DNA of 64,000 nt from Rapana venosa (taxonomy: Eukaryota > Mollusca > Gastropoda > Neogastropoda > Muricidae). A model generated the notes under the pieces. The model worked only from the letters and a program-made list of their open reading frames with translations, was not told where the DNA came from and searched no databases. The stretch covers positions 211,166 through 275,165 of the forward strand of contig CM054157.1 of NCBI GenBank assembly GCA_028751875.1. Direction: 5' to 3'. Below, in pieces: positions 10,901 to 22,006 of the stretch; position 1 is the first letter of the stretch, and the number at the start of each line of letters is the position of its first letter. Position numbers and translations under genes: made by a program.

Positions 10901-11342
10901 AACAATGAACAATGAACAATATTTATTGCTATTTAGCAATCAAGCCATATAGCGCTGCGGTTTGGTAAGAAACGATATCGAACGCGACGCGATTACAGTG
11001 ACATGGAAACCATGTCAGTAATGGTATGTCCATCTAGATCTGATACATTATTGTCCTGTCTCAGTTTTCAAAACAGCCTTTCCTTTTCTAGTCTGCAGCC
11101 AGCGAAGTCAGCCCATGTAAAACCGGATCAGGTCCCGAAGAAGATGTAATTCCCGTTCAGCACGTGCCACTGTCTCTGCGTGTTGTGTGTTAGGACGCTG
11201 CTTCCCTTTACAAAGTCTGGCAAGCCTGACACGTTCTTCTGGCAACATGTTTCTGTCTTCTTGCTTGATATACCAGAACACACACTAAGATTCCTCGCCA
11301 GTATCTACATTACAAGAATATTCTAGGGCGATGTCATTTGAT
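10901..11342. other. Normal-complexity spacer, possibly downstream part of the ORF at 11343
   Basis: Read on the minus strand this is ordinary sequence following the 11343-11807 ORF, with short open stretches (for example LPEERVRLARLCKGKQR near 11190-11250). A continuation of that gene through frameshifts or introns is possible but not demonstrated. Confidence 0.3.
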
Positions 11343-11807
11343 TCACACATCAGAATAGTTTGGTTGCCAGAATGTTGAACTACAACCTTTCGAAACTGTG
11401 TTTCTTTTGCTGTCTCGTAATCCACGCTGCACACGTTTATCAGTTAGAGTTGACACATACTCTTTTACAATACCAGTATGAAAACCCTCAACTGTGCAGT
11501 CAACTGTCTGTCCTTCGTCCACATCAGACAACTCAGGATACACACCAATCTTGCTGTCTGTTGCTGGTTCACAGGGCAAATCAAGAGAATCTAGTGTGGC
11601 TGGGACATTCACTGCACTGTCAACACACAGCTCTGTGTACACGCTGGCTTGTTTTGATTCTACATCTACTCTCTCCCAATGCAGGGAGTCACTGTCAGAC
11701 AACACGGGCTCTTCCAAAACACTGTCCTTGTCACACTGACGACTTGCCTGTCTTTCTTGATGTTGTTTACTTCTTTGGACGTCGCGATGGATTTGGGAAG
11801 GGGGCAT
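11343..11807 (-). CDS. Unrecognised acidic protein ORF, possible host or transposon exon
   Basis: A 154-codon frame from the ATG at 11807 (MPPSQIHRDVQRSKQHQERQ). It is hydrophilic and rich in Ser/Asp/Glu, with a basic stretch near the C-terminus (RVQRGLRDSKRN). Codon use looks ordinary and the frame is much longer than chance in this region. The opposite strand is also open (11360-11935), so strand assignment is not certain. I prefer the minus strand because the N-terminal segment and the leader upstream look natural. I recognise no domain. It could be the first coding exon of a host gene or a fragment of a DNA transposon. Confidence 0.35.
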   Translation of the reverse strand: MPPSQIHRDVQRSKQHQERQASRQCDKDSVLEEPVLSDSDSLHWERVDVESKQASVYTELCVDSAVNVPATLDSLDLPCEPATDSKIGVYPELSDVDEGQTVDCTVEGFHTGIVKEYVSTLTDKRVQRGLRDSKRNTVSKGCSSTFWQPNYSDV

Positions 11808-11960
11808 CTTGCGAAAATACTGAACTCTCTAATTACGGTTCAGCACTGGGTCCGCCATTTCTGTTGACACTGACTTGTCAGCTGGCTTCAGAAGACAACG
11901 CTGCCGCTCTCCCCCGCGACTTTCCAGCTCGATAGGACGTTGTCGATCAGCAGGGCGTTT
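11808..11960 (-). promoter_or_regulatory. Possible 5' leader of the 11343-11807 ORF
   Basis: On the minus strand this stretch contains a short upstream ATG frame (MADPVLNRN, start near 11855) ending shortly before the main ATG, and CpG-containing sequence typical of animal 5' untranslated regions. This rests on composition and position only. Confidence 0.25.
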
Positions 11961-12079
11961 AGGTTGTTACTACAGTTGCTGGAAGGCCAGTAACTGGCAT
12001 TTTGAAGCTTAAATGCAAAAATTTGCAGCAGCTTACTAACAGCACGCCCTTTCAGTTCTCGTCCCGTCACCAACCCGTG

Positions 12080-12113
<34 letters not shown>
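12080..12113. repeat. (GA)n microsatellite
   Basis: Perfect GA run directly abutting the 3' tail of the LINE at 12114-14095. The sister LINE at 49926-51418 likewise ends in a (CT)n run, so the dinucleotide may have grown from the LINE tail. Confidence 0.9.
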
Positions 12114-12114
<1 letters not shown>

Positions 12115-14095
12115 TCTAAACTCTGAACTCTGAACTCTGAAATAGTTTAATAGTACATCGGCCTTAGGCCACAATACAACAAAAGGGAGTGTTGGGGGCG
12201 GGGGGCGGGTATGCAATGGAAGAGAACAATGATTTCACAATGCAATACAATTTTTGAATCAGTTGAAAAGCTTCACTTCTATGTATGTACACATATTCCC
12301 TGTCAACAGCTTAGGGTTTTAACTTGGTATACTATGTACGCTCACTCATTCCAGTTTGATCACAAAGCACCAGCATAACTTACGAAAGATGAAATGCGGA
12401 AAAACGTCCTGAGAATCATGGCTATGTGTCGTGAATCTAATTTACTGTCAACAGTCTAAGACAGCAATGCAATCTTGAATAAGAAACAAACAGTCAAACC
12501 AACCGAATGACAAATAACCCTACCGTGCTGTTCAGTATATAAAACGAAACTGATGATTCATTTTAGGATTACAGCATCCTAAATGGGTTGAAACTAGTCA
12601 GTAATATGTCTCCTTCCCAATTTAAAGTTATTTAAAATGTTGATAAACTTTGAAAGCAAAAAACTTAATGAATATTACACCTTATACAGAGATGCGACAT
12701 CACCATAAAATAGTATCACTTAGAACTTTCAAAAAGAAGAAGAGAGGAAACATTCACATGAATAAAAACACAACAAAAACCAATAGAAAAAGGCAAAAAA
12801 ATGATGCAGTATAGTGAAACATACCAAAAGTAATGTTCCAAATGACAGATCTACAGTATCATCTGTGCCTTCGGTTTGTAGCATGAAATACATATCTAGA
12901 TAAACTATATCTGAGAGTGGTATTTTTGGCTCTGAGAAGCACGTTTAGAGGAAGAGTAACAAAATCGCTAAGGAATTTTTTTTCTTATATCGTCATATGC
13001 ATTACACATAAACACAAAATGCTGTTCATTTTCAATCTGATTTTTGCAAATGGACAGTATTTGTCACGAAACGATTTGCTATATCGATGTACATTATTAT
13101 TTAAAGGAAGAACATTAAATTTATTTGTGTAATGGCAACACGAAAGCAAAACACATCCATATAAAGAATGTACTGTTCTTTTCCAAAATGGTCTTAAATG
13201 ATCGATAAGGCGGTATCTATCGCGATCTCTAATAGTGCCTGTCCATTCTTGAATGTAATATCAACAAGCCTCTTTTTGAATGTAGCCAAGAAAGTTTTAC
13301 ATCCCCAAACCCACCTGTTGAACCCAAAAACAATGTTAAAGCCAGTTGCACACAGAACTTCTCGTACTTTTGAGCCCCAACATTGTTTACCACAGATGTC
13401 TAATTTTTGTAACTTTTGATAAGCTTTGCATGGTAAACGTTCAATATTCATTTCTAAAAATTTGCACCAATATCTCACACAGGCTACATAAGAAAAATTT
13501 ACGTATAATGGATATCTGCCAAGGTCTCCATATACCCTTCTATTAGGAGTCTTACTTGGAAACACCCAGGGAAAACCCCTTTCAAAACCATCATATGGAC
13601 CTTTTCTATATGATCTAAACTGTTCAACCCCCCTATTTTTACAGCATAAAGCAATAAATTTGGGTGTATTTAGCGTCAAAAATTTTGAAAAAAGTGTTTG
13701 GCAAACATTTCTTTATACTTTTTTAAAACCTTGTTCAACTGTAATACTGCCTTTTCCCCTTTAGTTGTCAAATGCAATGTACCTCTTTTTGCACTGATCA
13801 TAGTTGGGAAAGCTATATCCTTAAAAAAACAATAATCATTAACAATTCCAGTCTGTTACCTTTATAGAACCATTTTTCACGCCTTCCTAACATCCCCCCT
13901 TTTCTGAACACCCTGATCTTAGTTTATCTATATTTACGTTAAGTTTTTGCTTTCACAAAATGTTCAAAGATTTTTAACTGTTTTTGGGACCCATGGTGTT
14001 TTTTAAATCAAAGCCACGTCATTGCAAAGGAAGGATAAGAAATTCCTGCTTGGATTAAATGCACCCATGTTTCCCTTTTCATTGAAAATTTAGCT
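12114..14095 (-). mobile_element. 5'-truncated non-LTR retrotransposon (I/jockey-like), decayed
   Basis: On the minus strand this encodes the C-terminal part of a reverse transcriptase. It runs from a degenerate catalytic motif near 14060 (CNDVALI in place of ADDVAL), through NRRVYGDLGRYPLYVNFSYV at about 13510-13560, to a damaged zinc-knuckle region (YCPFAKIRLK) near 13040. About 0.75 kb of 3' untranslated sequence follows. The 3' end (12120-12180) carries a tail of agagttc-type heptamers next to (GA)n. The element at 49926-51418 is the same family in the opposite orientation, sharing protein and a 3' end containing ggcctaaggcc. The exact clade is not resolved by eye. Many stops and frameshifts make this a dead copy. 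Confidence 0.75.
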
Positions 14096-14217
14096 ATTGA
14101 TTTATAAAATGGAAAATAATGTTGGGCTGGAACAACCCTTCCTTTTCCCAATTGGTGTTTCAAATCTTCGTTATTTCAAAATTTCCCGGGAAAACCCAGA
14201 TATTAATGTTTTTCATG

Positions 14218-14296
14218 GTACTTTTGCTGGAGGAGAAAAGAGGTGGAGGAGAGAGGAGAGGGGAGTGAGAGAGAGAGAAGGAGAGGGAGAAACCCC
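14218..14296. repeat. Purine-rich GA tract
   Basis: Irregular GGAGA/GAGAGA sequence. The short frame across it is repeat-derived. Confidence 0.7.
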
Positions 14297-14584
14297 TAGT
14301 AATACATTTCTTGTTTTTATGAAACCCGGTGGAGAATGCTTATTTAATGAGCTATGATTGTTGTTAATTTTTTGGTGACAAATTACATAGTGATTGCTTT
14401 TACTTTTTTTAATTGATTTGAAGGTTTTTGTTTTTTTAGAAAAAAGTTTTTTATTGTAATAGTGCAGGTGGATGTGTTATTGCATTTCAGCCTTTTTGTG
14501 CAGTTTCCTTCTTTTTTCCTAGAAAAAAATACTAAGCTTTTCCTTTCTTCCCTTTTTACTCTATTCCCTTATCAAAGCATGAAT

Positions 14585-14885
14585 GGGTCAGTGGTCTAGA
14601 GGTAATGGCCTGCCCAGAAAGCCAAAAGTCAAAAAAATGGGGTCGGAAGTGTGTGGGTTCGAAACCTGTTTTGGGCCCCAAATTTTCCCCATCCATTAGA
14701 CCATGAGTGAGGGTCGGGTGTAGTCTTTTGGATAAGAGATAAATGAAGTTCATGTGTTTTCACATAATTTTTTAATGGATAGGGAAACAGTACGATACAG
14801 AAGGAAAAAAAAAAGAAGATAATGGTGGCCTGTCTTGAGGCAATGCGTTTTCCCCCGGAAGGCATCCCAAATTTGTTGGAGAAAA
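14585..14885 (+). mobile_element. tRNA-derived SINE, family A (copy 1)
   Basis: The head carries A-box-like tggtctagaggtaat (14592-14606) and B-box-like gggttcgaaacc (14656-14667). A degenerate middle (cttttggataagag, counterpart of tttcggatgagac in the other copies) and a degenerate 3' part follow. The better-preserved copy at 49205-49598 shares head, middle and tail. Confidence 0.65.
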
Positions 14886-15099
14886 TTTGCCCTGCTTAAA
14901 GTGCTACAATAAAAAATAATGTAAATCTTTCAATCCCTATTACATTTCCATCTATAGTCTGGTTGACCCCCATGGAACCCCTATAGTTTTTACGTCCGTT
15001 CCCCCGCTCCCTTTATTCCGGCTTTCAGGAGTATGATTCCAAGTTATCCCCCCTTTCAAATTGAAAAAGACCTTATCACGTTATGGTAAATTTAAAAAT

Positions 15100-15330
15100 T
15101 TTATTGGGGGACAGCAATGTCAGCTGTGGCGTGTTATATTGTGGCAAGACCCGTGCCCTATGGTGTCTTTTAATTTATGGACAGACAGTTCCCCTATGGG
15201 ATGTCTATTTTAGGACAGCCATGTTGCACTAGATTGTCTATGTTGATGGCACAGAGCAGGCACCGACAAAAATCCGCTATGGCATGTGTATATTGATGGC
15301 TCGACCCTGGACAGACTGTCACGTATGGCC
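15100..15330. repeat. Degenerate tandem repeat at the gap edge
   Basis: About five diverged units of roughly 35-50 bp built around 'atggcatgtctatattgatgg' variants. The array runs into the assembly gap, so its length is unknown. Confidence 0.5.
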
Positions 15331-15830
15331 NNNNNNNNNNNNNNNNNNNNNNNNNNNNNNNNNNNNNNNNNNNNNNNNNNNNNNNNNNNNNNNNNNNNNN
15401 NNNNNNNNNNNNNNNNNNNNNNNNNNNNNNNNNNNNNNNNNNNNNNNNNNNNNNNNNNNNNNNNNNNNNNNNNNNNNNNNNNNNNNNNNNNNNNNNNNNN
15501 NNNNNNNNNNNNNNNNNNNNNNNNNNNNNNNNNNNNNNNNNNNNNNNNNNNNNNNNNNNNNNNNNNNNNNNNNNNNNNNNNNNNNNNNNNNNNNNNNNNN
15601 NNNNNNNNNNNNNNNNNNNNNNNNNNNNNNNNNNNNNNNNNNNNNNNNNNNNNNNNNNNNNNNNNNNNNNNNNNNNNNNNNNNNNNNNNNNNNNNNNNNN
15701 NNNNNNNNNNNNNNNNNNNNNNNNNNNNNNNNNNNNNNNNNNNNNNNNNNNNNNNNNNNNNNNNNNNNNNNNNNNNNNNNNNNNNNNNNNNNNNNNNNNN
15801 NNNNNNNNNNNNNNNNNNNNNNNNNNNNNN
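15331..15830. other. Assembly gap (500 N)
   Basis: Exactly 500 N, a fixed-size placeholder. The left part of virus-like element copy 2 would lie here or has been lost at the join. Confidence 0.98.
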
Positions 15831-18126
15831 GCACACTTGTGTATGCGCTGACAGGAAGCACACTTCCGCCACCACCACCTTCCGCACCCACAGGCACAGG
15901 CTGGGTTAGGAAACAACTCAGCCACTTAGCTGACCTATTAAAAAAATTAGCCTACAAAGTTGGCAACGCACTTCCTGGTATAATTGGTTCTGTTGTTTTA
16001 TCTATCTATCTGTCCCGTAGTCTGACGACCGTGGGGGCACCCTCAAAGACTCAGCAACCAGTTCCCTCCATTCTTCTCTCTGTTCTGCCTTTCTCAGGGT
16101 TTTGTTGAGTTCTAGGCCTGTCCATTCACTGATGTTATCCTCCCAGCTCTTCCTTGGTCTGCCTCTTCTTCTTCCTCCTTGGACAGTGCCTTGCAAAACT
16201 GTCTTTGTAATTCCTTGGGATCTTGTGACATGCCCATACCACTTAAGTTTACGCTTTTTCACGATCGTTAGAAGTTCTCATAGGGTCCAATGGTTTGCTG
16301 GATTCTGTTATGCACGCTTTCGTTGCTTATGGGGTTTCTTTGTAGGAGTGCCAAGGAGTCTCCGAAAGCATCTCATCTCCACTGCCTGTACCTTCTCTCC
16401 AAATCTGCAGTCAGGGTCCATATTCACAGGAAATACAAAAATATGGATATGAACAAGGAGCCCCATTACCCTGTCTTGGAGATAAGTGAATATTTTTATC
16501 TCTCCAATGGTGTTTATTTTTTGACAAAGCTGTTATTGTCTGTGCAGTCCTGCATACTACTTCTGGCTTGGATCCCGGGTCGGATACAATGGCTCCCAGG
16601 TACTTGAAGCTTTGAACTGTTTCCAGCTTCTGGTCATTAACCCTGATATCAGTGCTAATGCCGTTGGTGTTATTAGTCATCATTTGGTCTTCTCTGCACT
16701 GATTTCCATGCCGTATTTTTGGGAGGCCTTATCCAAGTGTTCTGTTAGGCTGGCAAGCTTTTTTTCTGATCCTGCTATTCCATCAATGTCACTGCGAAGC
16801 GGAGGTTTGTGATCGTTCTGCCACCAATGCTGACTGATCCTTCATGATGTTCCAGTGCATCAGCCATGAATTTTCTCAAGGAAGATGTTGAAAAGAGTGG
16901 GTGAGAGTAAAACAGCCCTGCCTTACCCCCAACTGTTGTTCGAAACCATTCTCCAATGTTTTTGTTGTAGTACACTGCCACTGGTGGGCCTCGCTGTACA
17001 GCTGTTTGATGACTCTGATCAGGTTTTTCATTGATGCGTACAAGTTCATGGTTTGGCCCCAAAAAAGCTGCATGCCACACCCTGTCAAATGCCTTCTTAA
17101 AATCGTAAATACGTGGTATAGGTCTTGTTTATGTTGAAGGTAAACCGCTCACATAGTATTCTGAGGTTGAATATCTGTTCTGTTTGTGCTGCGCCCTGCT
17201 CTGAAACCTGCTTGTTCCTCAGCAATGATGGTCTCTGCTTGTGGGTTCAGTCTATTCAATATTATCTGCAGCATGACCTTGCTTGGGTGACATATGAGGC
17301 TGATTGTGCGGTAATTTTGGCATTGTTTTAGATTTCCTTTCTTGGGAGGGTGTTGATGAGTGACTGCGTCCATGGTGTTGGCCATTTTCCTGTCTGCCAG
17401 ATCTTGTTGCAGATTCTTAGTAGGGCGCTGATCATGGGTTCCCCTCCAGCTTGGACCAACTCAGCTGGAATGTTTGTCAGCCCCTGCTGACTTCCCCTTT
17501 TTCAGCGATCTGACTGCTGTTTCCACTTCTTCTCGGAGGATAGGGTGACTGTCTGTGTCTTTGCTTTCGGGTACATTAAGGACTTCTGGATCTCCTGCGG
17601 TTCTATAGTTATACAGCTCGGAGCAGTATTCTGTCCATCTGTTCAGAATATCCTGTCGTCAGTGAGACACTTCCCATTTTTGTCTTGGATTGTTAAACCT
17701 TTTCTCTGTTTCGTGCTAGTCAGGTCTTTCACCAGCTGATATGCTTTCTTGCTATTGTTTTTCTTGATGTTCTCTTCAATGTCTTGGCACTGTTCACCGA
17801 TCCATTTCTCTTTTGCCTCCGTCATGGACTTCCTGATTCTTTTGTTGACTGCCCTATATTGTTCTGCTCTTTCTTTTGTTTCATTTTTCTTTTTCTTCAA
17901 CTCTCTACGCTTGTCGCATAGTTGTAGGATGTTAGGTGTGACCCATGGTTTTTTGACTGGTCGGCGTTTGCCAAGAAGCTCGTTTGCTGTTTCAGTCACT
18001 GCTGTATTGAAACTATTCGTCAGTGTGTCTATGTCTGAGTCTGGCTATTATCAACAGCAGGAAAAGTTGTGGGATTTATGGCAGAGCATTTATGGGCGTT
18101 ACTGGTTTTAGTTGTTGGTTTTCTTC
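15831..18126 (+). pseudogene. Membrane protein of virus-like element copy 2, split by a LINE
   Basis: The segments 15831-15997 and 18042-18126 together match about 3208-3472 of copy 1: the hydrophobic segment, a shorter polyproline linker, the amphipathic stretch and the C-terminal hydrophobic tail. The left end coincides with the gap edge. The coding sequence is interrupted at a Gly-Ser-Val-Val codon stretch by the 2044-bp LINE. The part right of the LINE has additional small changes. Confidence 0.8.
15998..18041 (-). mobile_element. 5'-truncated RTE-like LINE inserted in virus-like element copy 2
   Basis: On the minus strand this corresponds to 59021-61060 of the nearly full-length element at 57859-61059. 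It covers a domain upstream of the RT (17643-17999), the RT (including QAGFRAGRST near 17190 and LRFAV in place of LRFADD near 16790-16805) and the C-terminal GGRRRGRPRKSWEDNI region (about 16130-16180). The left edge is a short (TATC)n run, i.e. a (GATA)n tail on the element strand. Comparison with copy 1 gives the empty site: the junction lost only 'agc', and no target-site duplication is visible. Numerous indels make it non-functional. Confidence 0.9.
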
Positions 18127-18330
18127 TTTCTAAAATAAAGATAGCAAGGCCGCTTAAAACAAGTATACTTGTTAAAGCAGTTATTTCATCATAGTGACTG
18201 TCTCTTACAAGGGGAATAATTTTTTTTTGGTATGCTCTGAGGTGGTAGTAGTAGTTCTTTCCCTTGTTGTTGTTGCTTCTGTTGTTGTGACTACACTTGT
18301 TACTGCTGTTGTATTGTTTACACTTTCATT
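18127..18330. other. Virus-like element copy 2, spacer after the membrane protein
   Basis: Aligns with 3473-3650 of copy 1, including gtatacttgttaaagcag and acaaggggaataat. In copy 2 the following stretch is GT/TTG-rich. Confidence 0.7.
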
Positions 18331-21300
18331 TTTTCCAAGCAGCACATTATCTCCAGCTATAATAAATTGTTTTTAAGTTTTAATTGTTCCTATTTTTTAA
18401 CTGATTTTTGGAAGGCAAAAATAAAAAACCCCATGTTCCAATAGAAAAGGGGTTCTATTTTAACCGGCATATGAAAAACATCTTGATAATGTTTTATGCT
18501 TGATGGGGGTTCAACGGGCCGGGGGTTAATACGTCTTTAAAAGATTTCCCAAGAAACTGCTTCTGTGAAATCAAACCCAGTGCCCCCCAAAAAACTTTCG
18601 ACCCTCCCCCCCCGGGGATTCCTGGGGGGGCCCAAAAAAACAGGGCCTTGTCGGCCCGGACCAAAACCCCAAATCCAGGTCTTTTTTAACCGGGGGTTTT
18701 TGTTCCCTTCAACTTTTAAACAAGAATAAAATTTGTCCTGCATACATGTCATTTGCTCTATTGAACCAAAAACCCAACTCTTGCACCGCGTGAAAAAAAT
18801 GAAAATTTGGCGGCCACCAGTCTGGGTTATACCCCCTTCCCACCCCACAAATACAGAGCCCCCCATGCCATGATTTTTGTCCTTTTTTTTGGCTAAATTC
18901 AGTTTTAGAATCAATATTGAACTCTTTGGGCACAACCTTTTCAAAACCCTTCATTTTAAATCCACAAAAAGGGGAAATTGAATTTTTACAATCAGGGGGG
19001 CCGGTGGGACCTCCAGCTCAGATAACAAAAACGCCTAAACTTATAGTACCCCATAAAACCCCTGTACACAAACTTTACTAACGGGAAGGGGTTTGGTTCA
19101 TGGGGGGTTCACAATAAACACACCACAGCCCGAAGTTGCAAAGGGGATAGCAAAGTTAAAGGGGTTTTGGTAAAGCTTATGATTAGAAAACCCAAACTTT
19201 CGCATTTGGCATCACCCTTTAAATTGGGGGGTTTTAAGTATGATTTTAGTGGGTTGGGGAAACTTTTACTTCGAAGATCAATGTCCCCCTGACACAGAAA
19301 CATCACTTTTTTAAAAACCATGGTTTTTGGGGTTATAGTGGGGATCCAGCCTCGTTTTTTTTGCATCTTTAAAAATTTTTATACATTTTTTTTTTCTATA
19401 AAAATAAAATGTTTATAACACTAACAAAAAACCAATCGGGTGTACCTGTGTAAAACAAAGCCTTTCCTATTGAAAAACCGCTTTTCAACATAAAACAGTT
19501 GTTTTTGCACAAAGGTTTTCTACAAGAAACATGGACAAACATCGAAAACACAACAACTGGCTAAAAAAATATGGATCCTATACTAGAGTGTATAAAAAAA
19601 TTTAAACTGTGCAAGAAGGTTTTTAGGGATTTTTTTGCACACTGGAAAAGGACCCTCTTTCGCCCAGCGGGAAACACACCAAAAAAAACCAACCAACCCT
19701 AGTCTTAAGACCCCTTTAAAAACAGTCATCTTCAAGAAATAAAATTGTCACAACGTCTTAAAAAAAATGCTTGGGGTTTTTGCATAGACCATTTTAGAAA
19801 AGGGGGAAAAGATGATTGGGAAGTATTTCATTGCTGGTGGTGTTAACATTATGATTTTGATGGGGGGAAAAAAACCAAATGTCAGGGAAAGACCCTTTTT
19901 AACAGGGGCAGTAAAACTCTTTGCTTTTTTTACACCTGCTCAGTTAAACAAAACCCAACAAAACCAAGTGGTGACGAAGGCTTCTTCCCCCATCAGCCCC
20001 TTTCTGATCAAACTAAAATCCTTCCAACTACAGGGCAAGGGGTACTGTGAAATGCGCACAATACTTTACAAACATTTCCATTTTAAAGGGGAAACCAGAA
20101 AAAGGTTTCCATGAAAACACTCTGTAAAAAAATCAAAGACGCAGCACAAAGAACAGTTGCTGAAAAAAATTTACATATTACATTAGAAATAAAATAATAA
20201 AAATACTAATATACATACGTAACCTTTCCCACGCGGCCCCGTAAAAGAGAAACCTAAAACAGCCAAACATTGACTTAAAGATTTTGGGTGATGTCCAAGA
20301 GTTTGAAAAAGGAGGGGAAAGGGGTTTGAATTTTAAACGTTTTTGGAGAAAACCCCAAAGAGGGATACTAAAAAGCGTACAGCAATAGAAGAAGCTAAGA
20401 AACCTCCTGGGTTTTCCCCAAACTTAACGGTTGCGTAATGTTGAAGCTAAAGCATTAGCAATAAAAGTTTTTTTACTTACAAAGTAACATAAAAAGCTAA
20501 TAAAGGGGAAATTTAAAAAACCAACATCCGACGGGGCAGATCAATTTTAAATTTTTTATTATTCCATACACTTTTTTAGGCCCCAAAAAACTTTTCGTAA
20601 AGCCAAAAGCTGGCCCCAAGAAAAACATAGCACTACCTACAATCGCTACAGAAATAAAATAAGAAATAACCCTTACAGAAAAAGGGCACTTACTTGCTTC
20701 TTAAAAAAAGACTCAGTGACTAAACCATCAACCACATTGCTACATTCCTTCCATATTTTCCTCGGGAAAGATCATTTTACACATTGGTGTTTGTTTCTGG
20801 TTGCAAAGAAAAAGACTTCTTTCTTTTTCCCAAGGGAGGGGATTACTTTTAAATTTAAAAAGACCTCGTTTTTGATCCCCAAAAAATTCCCCAAATTGCA
20901 AATTCGGAACAGGGGCAGTGAATGCCCTTTGGAAGGGGAACTTTTCCCAGTAAAAAAGTAAAACTTGCTCCTAGACCCACCACAGCAACCAATTAGCATC
21001 CCCCCCAATCTACACCACTTTGACCTCGTTGCAGTCTATTACACAAAATTTTTGAAACGGGCCCGACAATAAATTTTAACAAGACTTAGGGGAATGAATA
21101 CCAATAAAAATTACACTCGTTTTTTTTAAACAGTATAAGAAGAAGATACGATTTCTAAATATCCTAAATTTCCTAGTGCACCGGGATCCTGAACCTTTTA
21201 AAGTAATGCAAAACCCTTTTTCGTTTGAAAAAACCCTTAACACAATCACATAAAAATTGAGCAAAAAACTAGAAAAGTAAAAAAAAATGCAGGGCTTAGG

Positions 21301-21436
21301 AAACAGATCAGCATTTACTGGTTGAGCTCTATTACTACGGGTTTACAGCAACCGGTCTACACCGGGCCACAGAACGGGAAATTGCTTTTCTTGGCTACGG
21401 GAAAATTGTTTCCCCTTCATCTAAAAGAAAGGGGCC
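18331..21436. other. About 3.1 kb of copy 2 with no counterpart in copy 1
   Basis: Copy 1 goes from the membrane-protein gene to the small ORF within about 180 bp, whereas copy 2 has roughly 3.1 kb here. The sequence is homopolymer-inflated and no frame is convincing. It may hold element genes deleted from copy 1 (packaging ATPase, protease or integrase would be expected in adintovirus-like elements), or it may be an insertion. Confidence 0.45.
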
Positions 21437-21712
21437 CCTGTTTCAAAAACAGCAACCCCTTTTTCATTTGTCACATCAGTTTTTTCAAAGAAGGTTGGGT
21501 AAACTAGAAAAACATGATGCTGTTTTTTGCCTTGCCCATTAGCCAACCCCTAAGCTCATTTAGCTCAAATTAGCAAAGCTCTAACATTTTTCCACAATAC
21601 GGGGAAGAGGATTTAAAGCGTCTTCAGGATACTACATGACTAAAAGCTCAAAAGTTTCGCCCCCCCAGAACAAACAAAAACAAAGCTTTTCCCCTGGGGA
21701 CTTTGACTCAAA
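21437..21712 (+). pseudogene. Damaged counterpart of the small ORF at 3655-3912
   Basis: Matches copy 1 from the 'cagttttttcaaagaaggttg' region (about 21476) onward, with several frame breaks. It sits in the same order before the polymerase. The AATAAA overlap seen in copy 1 is replaced by an A-run. Confidence 0.55.
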
Positions 21713-22006
21713 AAAAAAAGGAAGGGTAATAAAAAAGGGGTATCGGGGGTTGGGCCCAAGGGACAGTGTTTTAAAAAAACCATCACCCGAGAACTCTATT
21801 AAGGACTAAGAATTCCCTGGGTAGATTTACTGTTTCAAAACCGTACAAAAAAAAAAAAAAACAAGAAGAAATTTAATTAATTAATTTTTTTTTTCTTACA
21901 AAAATTAGAGATTTTTTTTTGGGGCTCATTATGGGCAAATTTTTTTTCCAGACTAAAGACCCTACAATGTCACACAGCACAAAATTTTAAACACAGAGAA
22001 ATTCAA

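Noticed and set aside
14590..14670. Possible tRNA gene
   Set aside because: The A- and B-box-like sequences belong to a SINE whose other copies continue into a shared body. No complete cloverleaf is evident.
15194..16108. Long open frames running through the first gap
   Set aside because: They consist mostly of N codons. The real sequence at the right edge belongs to the membrane-protein gene of copy 2.
17749..18111. Plus-strand frame resembling a membrane protein
   Set aside because: It is the antisense of the RTE-like LINE coding region.
18950..19060. Possible Walker A (P-loop) of a packaging ATPase on the minus strand of copy 2
   Set aside because: A reading like AGGPTGPPDCKN can be forced, but the glycine-lysine-threonine core is absent and the region is homopolymer-damaged, so the call would be guesswork.
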